Positions 1 to 4,524 of a stretch of 8,408 bases of DNA are shown here, one piece after another. Position 1 is the stretch's first letter. Every line of letters starts with the position of its first letter. A model generated the notes under the pieces. The model had not been told where the DNA came from and searched no databases. It worked only from the letters and a program-made list of their open reading frames with translations. Origin of the DNA: Myxococcota bacterium (GTDB taxonomy: Bacteria; Myxococcota_A; UBA9160; PR03); contig JASJBO010000313.1 in the NCBI GenBank assembly GCA_030066475.1, forward strand, positions 1 through 8,408, in the 5' to 3' direction. Position numbers and translations under genes: made by a program.

Positions 1-88
1 CAGCAACGAGCTGGCCCGCAGGGGGAAGCCGCAAGCGCAGGCGGGTCCTCCCGCCGGAGCGCGCAGCGAGCCGTAGGCGAGCGGAGTC
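1..88. repeat. 88-bp GC-rich direct repeat, copy 1
   Basis: This copy matches 108-195 at 86 of 88 positions; the differences are at 74 and 76 against 181 and 183. The repeat period is 107 bp. Inside it, GGCGGG (40-45) and CCCGCC (50-55) form a 6-bp stem with a TCCT loop. Outer GCGC arms (35-38 and 59-62) can extend the stem across an A/GGA internal loop. The distal third contains repeated GCGAGC words. The window begins on the first repeated base, so more copies may lie upstream. No coding potential is evident. It looks like a REP-like or other dispersed intergenic element, but its family is not recognised. Confidence 0.9.
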
Positions 89-107
89 CAACAAGACGCT
101 TCCGCGC

Positions 108-195
108 CAGCAACGAGCTGGCCCGCAGGGGGAAGCCGCAAGCGCAGGCGGGTCCTCCCGCCGGAGCGCGCAGCGAGCCGCACGCGAGCGGAGTC
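108..195. repeat. 88-bp GC-rich direct repeat, copy 2
   Basis: This is the second copy, separated from the first by a 19-bp spacer (89-107). Its hairpin arms are at 147-152 and 157-162. Its last base is the first base of the CTA that encodes, on the minus strand, the TAG stop of the PEP-CTERM gene. The element therefore abuts that gene exactly and occupies its 3' flank, where the hairpin could also help end or stabilise the transcript. That role is inference. Confidence 0.9.
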
Positions 196-1031
196 TATTG
201 GGGCCGAGACCTGCGCCGCGCGACCGCCAGCACGACGAGACCGAACGCGAGGGACGAGGCGACGCCCGGCTCGGGGACCAGGGTGGCCGAGAGGAAGTGG
301 CCGTCGGCGAGCGGGTCGCGCCCCCCGGTGCCCGGGTAGTCGCCGGCAGAGAAGAAGCTCAGGTTCGAGTCGAGTCCGAAGCGCACGGCGGCCTCGTCGC
401 CCTGGTTGCCGCTGACGACGGTGCGGCCGCCCAGCCGGTAGGCGTACTGCACGGTGACGAGCTGCGGCCCGACGCCGGAGAGGGTGGCCGAGACCCGCTG
501 GTCGAACGGCACGTCGCCGCTGCCCCCGCCGGCGTCCAGGCCGAGGCTGGGCAGGTCGAGGGTCCCCGCGCTCAACGTGGCGCCTGAAACGGCCGCGACC
601 GCACCGAACATGCCGGTGAGGGCCGACCCGGGGCCGTCGGTCACCCGCGTGAGCGCGCCGGTGCGCTGCGAGTCGAGCAGCAGGTCCCAGCTTTCTCCGG
701 CCAGGGCGCTCACGGCGATCTGCACGGTGAAGTCGGCGTCGAGCAGCAGCGTGGTGCTGGCCCCGCCCGCGCCGCCGGCGTCCACGCCGACCTGGGCGGC
801 GAAGCGGGTGCTGAAGCTGCTGCCGTCGTCGGAGAGCACGGCGACGCTGCTGACCCGCTCCCGGGCCACGCCGCCGACGTCGTCGAAGAGGTCGGCATTG
901 TTGCCGTTGTCGGGACCGAGCAGGGCGGTGACCGAGGTGATCGTCGCCGCGTGCCCCGCGTGGGCGCCGAGTGCGAGCAGCACGAGCGCCGTGGCGGTGA
1001 CCGCGATCCGCTGTCGGTGCAGGGTTCGCAT
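195..1031 (-). CDS. PEP-CTERM sorting domain protein
   Basis: This 278-aa protein is predicted to be exported and sorted to the cell surface or extracellular matrix. An N-terminal signal peptide (about residues 1-29: basic start, hydrophobic core VTATALVLLALGAHA, Ala-rich cleavage site near AGHA) is followed by a Gly/Ala/Ser/Thr-rich body without cysteine. The C-terminus has the tripartite PEP-CTERM anchor: VPEPG at 252-256, a hydrophobic helix at about 258-270 and an ARRRSR basic cluster. In this family an exosortase recognises PEP and removes the anchor; none is encoded in the window, so it must lie elsewhere. The body resembles beta-rich PEP-CTERM exoproteins but I do not recognise its fold. 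The ATG start is supported by the signal peptide and by GGAG 10 nt upstream. The gene ends against repeat copy 2. The exact role is unknown. Confidence 0.9.
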   Translation of the reverse strand: MRTLHRQRIAVTATALVLLALGAHAGHAATITSVTALLGPDNGNNADLFDDVGGVARERVSSVAVLSDDGSSFSTRFAAQVGVDAGGAGGASTTLLLDADFTVQIAVSALAGESWDLLLDSQRTGALTRVTDGPGSALTGMFGAVAAVSGATLSAGTLDLPSLGLDAGGGSGDVPFDQRVSATLSGVGPQLVTVQYAYRLGGRTVVSGNQGDEAAVRFGLDSNLSFFSAGDYPGTGGRDPLADGHFLSATLVPEPGVASSLAFGLVVLAVARRRSRPQ

Positions 1032-1160
1032 GGTGCTTCAGCTCCATGCCTCGAGGTCCCGGCACCCTCTCGTCACGATCGGGCGGGAGCTTGAGCGAGC
1101 GCGCCGGCTCTGCAGGGGATCTGCCGGGAGCAGCGAGGACCGCGACCGGACCGCTGCCGG

Positions 1161-1182
1161 GCGCATGCGGCGGGGCATGCGC
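1161..1182. terminator. 8-bp inverted repeat hairpin downstream of the secreted Cys protein
   Basis: GCGCATGC (1161-1168) and GCATGCGC (1175-1182) are perfect inverted arms around a 6-nt loop. The hairpin begins 26 nt past the minus-strand stop of the 1209-1661 gene and lies ahead of the PEP-CTERM gene. There is no T-tract on either strand, so intrinsic termination is uncertain. It could equally be an mRNA-stabilising hairpin or an operator, since GCATGC is itself palindromic. Confidence 0.4.
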
Positions 1183-1208
1183 GCCGACTGCGCGCGCGCG
1201 GTCTTCGA

Positions 1209-1661
1209 TCAGCGGGTCTGCTTGCGGCAGAACGCCTGCATCGCGGCGGTGGGCTGACGCGGGAACACGACCTCCCCTTCCGAGCAGAACACGCCTTCGA
1301 CGCTGTCGGAGACCGGCGCCCGGTCGAGGTTGCCCAGGTTCCGCTGCTGCGGGACCGCGCGTCGCGTCGGGGGGCGCGGCGCGGCGCTCGCGCCGAGCGC
1401 GGGAGCCGCCGCGCCGCCCACGTTCCGGCGCGCGTCCATGGTGCGCTCGTGATCTCGCTCCTCGCGCGCCTCACGGCGCCGCTCCTCCCGCTGCCGGCGC
1501 CGCTCCTCGGGGCCGGGGCCGCGTCCGCACGCCTCGGCGCAGCTGCGCACGGTGTAGATGGTGCGTCCGCCGCAGCGGCAGCGCTTGCCGGCGTCGGCAG
1601 GGACCGCCAGCAGCAGCGAGCCCAGCACCGTGAGATAAGCAATGGAACGAACGGTGAGCAC
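1209..1661 (-). CDS. Secreted small cysteine-containing protein of unknown function
   Basis: This 150-aa protein is not recognised. With a GTG start it has a convincing signal peptide (MLTVR, then hydrophobic SIAYLTVLGSLLLAV, then PADAG with likely cleavage after ADA at about residue 24). The mature part opens with a Cys cluster (C28, C30, C41, C45). It continues with a highly charged Arg/Glu stretch at about 51-75 that could form a helix or coiled coil, an Ala/Pro linker at 83-104, and a C-terminal segment with C126 and C145. Six cysteines in an exported protein suggest disulfides or metal binding, which is inference. The reading frame stays open far upstream, but that part is antisense to the DMT transporter and lacks a signal peptide. 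No Shine-Dalgarno precedes the GTG; eight C residues on the coding strand sit directly before it. Confidence 0.6.
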   Translation of the reverse strand: MLTVRSIAYLTVLGSLLLAVPADAGKRCRCGGRTIYTVRSCAEACGRGPGPEERRRQREERRREAREERDHERTMDARRNVGGAAAPALGASAAPRPPTRRAVPQQRNLGNLDRAPVSDSVEGVFCSEGEVVFPRQPTAAMQAFCRKQTR

Positions 1662-1667
1662 GGGGGG

Positions 1668-1696
1668 GGTATCGGCTGGGCGCCGCGGCGTCCCAA
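1668..1696 (-). promoter_or_regulatory. Weak candidate promoter for the secreted Cys protein
   Basis: On the minus strand TTGGGA (1691-1696) is followed after 17 nt by GATACC (1668-1673). Transcription from it would begin close to the GTG at 1661, giving a leaderless mRNA, which would fit the missing ribosome binding site. Each hexamer matches the sigma-70 consensus only partly (four and three of six), so this is a suggestion only. Confidence 0.2.
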
Positions 1697-1700
1697 GCTC

Positions 1701-1706
1701 TAGATT
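1701..1706 (+). promoter_or_regulatory. Candidate -10 element of the DMT transporter gene
   Basis: TAGATT is an AT-rich island in very GC-rich sequence, with 27 nt between it and the GTG start. A GGGAG Shine-Dalgarno (1721-1725) lies between them, 8 nt before the start. No good -35 is visible. The spacing matches similar hexamers ahead of the radical SAM and SDR genes. Confidence 0.35.
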
Positions 1707-1733
1707 GCCATCCCTCGAACGGGAGCCCGTCCA

Positions 1734-2624
1734 GTGAGCGAAGCCGAGCGGAGGGGGCTCCTGTACGGCGGGCTGTGCGCCGCCATCGGCGCCTTCGCCC
1801 CGGCAGTGGCGCGGCTGGCGACGGAGCGGGCCGACCCGTTGGTCGTCGCGGTCGCGACCACGGGCTTCGCCGCCATCGCGGCGGTGGCCGTGCTGGCGCA
1901 CCGCGGCGAGCTGGGCCAGCTGATGCGGCGGCGCGACCTGCCCGCGCTGGGGACGGTGGGCCTGCTGGGCACCGCCGTGCCCTTCGTGCTGTTCTTCGAG
2001 GGCACCCGGCGCACCTCCGCCATCGTCGCCGTGCTGTGCCTGCAGGCGGAGCCGGTCTACTCCCTCCTGCTCTCGTGGGCGGTGTTCGGGCACCGCCCCA
2101 CCCTGCGCCGGGTCGTCGCGGCCGCGGTGCTGCTGGGCGGGATCTCGCTCGCGGTCGGCACCGGGGACGCGCGCGCCGACGCGACCGGGGTGGCCCTGCT
2201 GCTCGCGGCGCCGCTGTGCTGGCAGCTCTCGCACCTGGTGAGCCTGCGGCGGCTCGGTCACGTCCGGCCGCTCGGGATGACCGGCGCCCGCTACGCCTAC
2301 GGCGCGCTCCTGCTGCTGCCGGCGCTGGCCTGGACCGGGGGCGGAGCGCTCCCGCCCGCGGGCGCGTGGCTGGAGCTGCTGGCGTTCTTCGCGATCCAGG
2401 GCGTCGTGATCGGCTACCTCGGCACCGTGGCGTGGTACGCGGCGATCGCCCGACTCGACCTGGCGCGCGCCACGGCGATCATCGTGCCCTCGATCCCGGT
2501 CCTCTCGCTGGCCGCCTCGGCCGCGCTGGTCGGCGAGGTCCCCACGGCGAGGCAGGCGCTGGGGATGGGACTCACGGTCGGCGGCGTGCTGGCGTTCGTG
2601 CGCGCCCCCGCGCCGCGCTCCTGA
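1734..2624 (+). CDS. EamA/DMT superfamily transporter
   Basis: This 296-aa integral inner-membrane protein is of the drug/metabolite transporter superfamily, a usual length for EamA carriers. About ten hydrophobic segments are visible (roughly 8-25, 35-56, 70-89, 95-117, 124-141, 151-170, 183-200, 210-235, 245-268, 273-289), arranged as two EamA repeats. Each half ends in the family pattern of a helix carrying Pro (LQAEPVYS near 103-110; IIVPSIPVLS near 249-258), a short loop (FGHRPT; VGEVPT) and a Gly-rich last helix (LLGGISLA; TVGGVLAF). Such proteins export or import small metabolites, but the substrate cannot be read from sequence. The GTG start is supported by GGGAG 8 nt upstream. The radical SAM gene follows 42 nt downstream on the same strand, so co-transcription is possible. 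It is divergent from the secreted Cys protein gene, with 72 nt between their starts. Confidence 0.9.
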   Translation: MSEAERRGLLYGGLCAAIGAFAPAVARLATERADPLVVAVATTGFAAIAAVAVLAHRGELGQLMRRRDLPALGTVGLLGTAVPFVLFFEGTRRTSAIVAVLCLQAEPVYSLLLSWAVFGHRPTLRRVVAAAVLLGGISLAVGTGDARADATGVALLLAAPLCWQLSHLVSLRRLGHVRPLGMTGARYAYGALLLLPALAWTGGGALPPAGAWLELLAFFAIQGVVIGYLGTVAWYAAIARLDLARATAIIVPSIPVLSLAASAALVGEVPTARQALGMGLTVGGVLAFVRAPAPRS

Positions 2625-2634
2625 CCAGGACTCC

Positions 2635-2640
2635 TATACT
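2635..2640 (+). promoter_or_regulatory. Candidate -10 element of the radical SAM gene
   Basis: TATACT (five of six to TATAAT) lies just after the DMT stop, with 26 nt between it and the radical SAM GTG. No matching -35 is visible at 16-18 nt. It suggests that the radical SAM gene can be transcribed independently of the transporter. Confidence 0.4.
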
Positions 2641-2666
2641 CCCGCCGTTCGACCCCCGGGAGGACC

Positions 2667-3716
2667 GTGTCGGCACCGCGACGCCGGGAGCCGCGTGACT
2701 GGCTGCTCTACCTGCTCGGCCTCGGGCTGCGCGCCCGGACCCGGCTGCGCGGGCAGCGCTTCGCCTGCGAGTCGCTCTCGGGCCGCGCCCGCTACGACCT
2801 CTCCATCAACGCCGACATGACGGTGAGCTGCACCTGCAACGACCAGGACGGCGCGGGACGGCTGGGCGACCTCGACGTGCAGGGATTCGAGGAGATCCTC
2901 GCGGGCCCGCAGGCCCGCCGCTTCCGCGAGCAGCTCGCGGGGGGCCGGCTCGCGATCCCCCGCTGCGCCGTCTGCAGCCAGCTGCGCTCGGTGCCACCCG
3001 CCGAGGCGCGCGCGCGGATCGATCGGATCTCGACGCCCACCGCGCTGATGGTGGAGAACACCAGCAAGTGCAACCTGGCGTGCACCAGCTGCCGCCGCGA
3101 TCTGGTGCGCGACGCGCGGCGGCGCCCGGCGCTCAAGGGCGACGAGATCGCCCGCGTCGCCGACATCGTGCGCCGCAACCGCATCGACCTGGTCCACTAC
3201 TTCAAGCTCGGCGAGCCGTTCGCCTCGGCGTCGATCCGCTCGGAGCTCGAGATCCTGCGCGCGGCGAACCCCGAGCTCGCCATCACGCTGTCGACCAACG
3301 GCATCCTGCTCGACAGCGACGACAAGCGCGAGGCAGCGCTGCTGCTCGACGACCTGGTCTTCTCGATCGACGGCGTCGATACGCCCACGCTGCGCCGCTA
3401 CCAGGTGGGGGGCGACTTCGACGCCGCCTACGAGAGCCTGCGCCGCATGGTGGCCTTCCGCAACGCGCGCGGCGTCGCGCGCCCGGCGATCGGCTGGCGC
3501 TACGTGGTGTTCCGCTGGAACGACCGGCCCCGCGCGATCGAGCGCGCCCTGGCCCTGGCGCGCGAGGCGGGCGCGGACCGCCTCGAGCTGGTCTACGCCC
3601 GGACACCGCTTGGCGGCATCTCGTGGCGCCGCTTCCTGTCGCCAACGCACCGGCGGCTCGGGCGGGCGGAGGGCCGCTGGCTGCGGCACGTCGACCTGAC
3701 CTCGCACCACCCCTGA
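2667..3716 (+). CDS. Radical SAM protein with N-terminal SPASM-like region
   Basis: This 349-aa cytoplasmic enzyme is predicted to bind a 4Fe-4S cluster and cleave S-adenosylmethionine to a 5'-deoxyadenosyl radical. The rSAM motif C135-x3-C139-x2-C142 (KCNLACTSC) is clear. It is followed by a partial TIM-barrel pattern: YFKLGEP (178-184, the GGEP-like SAM site), LSTNGILL (208-215) and LVFSIDGVD (230-238). Ahead of the core, residues 50-106 read like a SPASM region: a CTC pair (C55, C57), DGAGRLGDLDVQGFEEI, and RC-AV-C (C100, C103). These could hold an auxiliary Fe-S cluster. SPASM normally lies C-terminal; here the protein ends about 50 residues after the expected last barrel strands, without a cysteine motif. 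The GTG start has GGGAGGA at only a 3-4 nt spacing. Substrate unknown; peptide or carbohydrate-linked modification are both possible. Confidence 0.88.
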   Translation: MSAPRRREPRDWLLYLLGLGLRARTRLRGQRFACESLSGRARYDLSINADMTVSCTCNDQDGAGRLGDLDVQGFEEILAGPQARRFREQLAGGRLAIPRCAVCSQLRSVPPAEARARIDRISTPTALMVENTSKCNLACTSCRRDLVRDARRRPALKGDEIARVADIVRRNRIDLVHYFKLGEPFASASIRSELEILRAANPELAITLSTNGILLDSDDKREAALLLDDLVFSIDGVDTPTLRRYQVGGDFDAAYESLRRMVAFRNARGVARPAIGWRYVVFRWNDRPRAIERALALAREAGADRLELVYARTPLGGISWRRFLSPTHRRLGRAEGRWLRHVDLTSHHP

Positions 3717-3725
3717 GCCCCCACC

Positions 3726-3755
3726 GCACGAAGACCCCGGGCACGACGACCCCGG
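3726..3755. repeat. Two tandem 15-bp copies
   Basis: Positions 3726-3740 and 3741-3755 match at 14 of 15 bases (GCACGA[A/C]GACCCCGG). Both copies are complementary to the right arm of the adjacent hairpin, so either could pair with it. Confidence 0.85.
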
Positions 3756-3783
3756 CTCCGCGCAACGGAACCGGGGTCGGTGC
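3741..3783. terminator. Strong hairpin between convergent genes
   Basis: CGACCCCGG (3747-3755) pairs with CCGGGGTCG (3771-3779). Inside, TCCG (3757-3760) pairs with CGGA (3766-3769) around a CGCAA loop after a C/A mismatch. Outside, GCAC (3741-3744) pairs with GTGC (3780-3783) past a two-base bulge. The hairpin lies 24 nt after the radical SAM stop and 20 nt past the stop of the convergent 3804-4076 gene, the expected place for a shared bidirectional terminator. There is no T-tract on either strand, so termination would not be of the classic intrinsic form. Confidence 0.65.
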
Positions 3784-3803
3784 GATGCCGATCGGAACGG
3801 GCG

Positions 3804-4076
3804 TTACGCGGCCAGCTTGTCCTCGGCCTCGGCCGCCTCGGCGGGCACGATGCTCTCGACCGTGGCGCCCTCTTCGGCGCGCTTGGAGAACAGGCCGTAG
3901 GGGCCGTCCAGGCTCTTGTAGGCCGCGCGGAACAGCAGGCTCAGCGCGATGTGCTCGAGGAAGACCAGCAGCGACGGGAAGGTGGCAAAGCCCGCCATCA
4001 CCGAAGCCGTGATCACGGACGCAACCATTCCGATCAGGGTCACCGCGTAGATTCCGAAAGCCTTGTCACTCGTCAC
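3804..4076 (-). CDS. Small two-TM membrane protein, unknown function
   Basis: This 90-aa protein is not recognised. After a short N-terminus (MTSDKAFG) come two hydrophobic helices at about 8-29 (IYAVTLIGMVASVITASVMAGF) and 33-50 (FPSLLVFLEHIALSLLF), joined by a tight turn. The second helix carries an unusual Glu-His pair (E41-H42). A soluble tail follows, with KSLDGPYGLFSKR and then an acidic Ala/Glu-rich end, probably cytoplasmic. The frame is open to 4196 with an ATG there. The added 40 residues are Arg/Cys-rich, look non-coding, and have no evident signal, whereas the GTG at 4074-4076 has a GAGGA Shine-Dalgarno 8 nt upstream, so I place the start there. It stands alone, convergent with the radical SAM gene and separated from the next upstream gene by a 448-bp gene-free stretch. 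That isolation suggests its own promoter and possibly regulated expression. Confidence 0.7.
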   Translation of the reverse strand: MTSDKAFGIYAVTLIGMVASVITASVMAGFATFPSLLVFLEHIALSLLFRAAYKSLDGPYGLFSKRAEEGATVESIVPAEAAEAEDKLAA

Positions 4077-4084
4077 TGGTTCTG

Positions 4085-4089
4085 TCCTC
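4085..4089 (-). promoter_or_regulatory. Shine-Dalgarno that fixes the start of the small membrane protein
   Basis: On the minus strand GAGGA lies 8 nt before the GTG at 4074-4076. It favours this start over the ATG at 4196 that gives a 130-aa reading frame. Confidence 0.65.
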
Positions 4090-4176
4090 GTGCAGAAAGT
4101 TGAACATGTTGCTGAGGCATCGCCTCTCACCGCCCCATGGTTTTGCACTCCCCGTGCCAAGGCTCCGCGCGCGGGT

Positions 4177-4188
4177 CGCAACGTTGCG
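4177..4188. promoter_or_regulatory. 12-bp perfect palindrome, possible operator
   Basis: CGCAACGTTGCG lies about 100 bp ahead of the small membrane protein start. A related symmetric site, GTCGCA-T-TGCGAC, occurs at 4411-4423. On the minus strand both carry CGTCGCAA or CGACGCAA followed by TGCGACC, suggesting two sites for one dimeric regulator. No protein in the window is an evident regulator. Confidence 0.35.
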
Positions 4189-4199
4189 TCGCGCATCGG

Positions 4200-4224
4200 G
4201 GCGACTGTCGGTCAGCCGACCGCC
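4200..4224. repeat. Bulged hairpin
   Basis: GGCG (4200-4203) pairs with CGCC (4221-4224), and GTCGG (4207-4211) with CCGAC (4216-4220) around a four-base loop; ACT (4204-4206) is bulged. It lies in the leader region of the small membrane protein gene, about 125 bp before its start, and may be an RNA structure. Confidence 0.45.
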
Positions 4225-4410
4225 ATGGAGCCGGATGGCCGAAATCGAAGCTTCCGCGCGCTCGAGACGCGCTTCGTGCACGCGAGGTGCGCTCGTTCGC
4301 GCGCGTCGAAATCCGTCGCAGCACGGGATCCATGTGCATCCGAACGCCTGACAGAGCGTCAGTTGTGGGACGAACGGACCCAGCGTGTGCGCTGCCGTCC
4401 GGGTCGTTCG

Positions 4411-4423
4411 GTCGCATTGCGAC
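4411..4423. promoter_or_regulatory. 13-bp inverted repeat, possible second operator
   Basis: GTCGCA and TGCGAC flank a single central T in perfect symmetry. The half-site resembles that of the palindrome at 4177-4188. It overlaps CGTTCGGTCG (4405-4414), which is the reverse complement of a word in the nearby 13-bp tandem repeat. Confidence 0.35.
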
Positions 4424-4465
4424 GCACACGCAAATTTGAAATGGTGCAACGTTCGATGGGGCGCG

Positions 4466-4491
4466 CGACCGAACGCTTCGACCGAACGCTT
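4466..4491. repeat. 13-bp tandem repeat containing hairpin units
   Basis: Two exact copies of CGACCGAACGCTT (4466-4478, 4479-4491) are followed by CGG. Each creates a CGAA-CGC-TTCG symmetric unit (4470-4480, 4483-4493); the second extends to CCGAA-CGC-TTCGG (4482-4494). They lie 31-59 nt downstream of the epimerase stop on the minus strand. A terminator function or protein binding array is possible. Confidence 0.7.
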
Positions 4492-4524
4492 CGGAGCGGA
4501 ACCCAGAACGGTCGGCGCGCTGCT

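Larger units (their letters stand above)
4077..4524. other. Gene-free, palindrome-rich intergenic stretch
   Basis: This 448-bp stretch separates two minus-strand genes and should hold the epimerase terminator and the small membrane gene promoter. Three hand-counted lines nearby give 62-65% G+C against about 72% in coding sequence. Open frames exist on both strands but none has protein-like composition or a good start. Visible structure includes: GAGGC/GCCTC arms (4114-4126); the 12-bp palindrome CGCAACGTTGCG (4177-4188); a bulged 9-bp hairpin (4200-4224); CTGAC/GTCAG arms (4348-4362); GTCGCA-T-TGCGAC (4411-4423); the AT-rich palindrome CAAATTTG (4431-4438); and a 13-bp tandem repeat (4466-4491). 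No confident promoter was found. A small RNA or a multi-site operator region is possible. Confidence 0.6.

Noticed and set aside
1..195. Possible CRISPR array
   Set aside because: There are only two copies, 88 bp long, with one 19-bp spacer; neither the unit length nor the spacer fits CRISPR, and no cas gene is present.
454..1257. 267-aa plus-strand frame opposite the PEP-CTERM gene
   Set aside because: The minus strand has a signal peptide and PEP-CTERM anchor in proper order; the plus frame is Ser/Ala/Arg-rich with no family features.
1662..2261. Upstream extension of the secreted Cys protein frame
   Set aside because: The added residues are antisense to the DMT transporter, lack a signal peptide and look like shadow coding; the signal peptide begins at the GTG at 1661.
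2634..3710. 358-aa minus-strand open frame opposite the radical SAM gene
   Set aside because: It is antisense to a gene with intact CxxxCxxC and SPASM-like motifs, has low-complexity composition and no recognisable domain.
3717..3803. Possible precursor peptide for the radical SAM enzyme
   Set aside because: The space is filled by the tandem repeat and hairpin, and no start with a Shine-Dalgarno and a plausible short peptide was seen.
4077..4196. N-terminal extension of the small membrane protein to an ATG at 4196
   Set aside because: The 40 extra residues are unlike the rest and the GTG at 4076 has a well-placed GAGGA; the extension is probably leader sequence.
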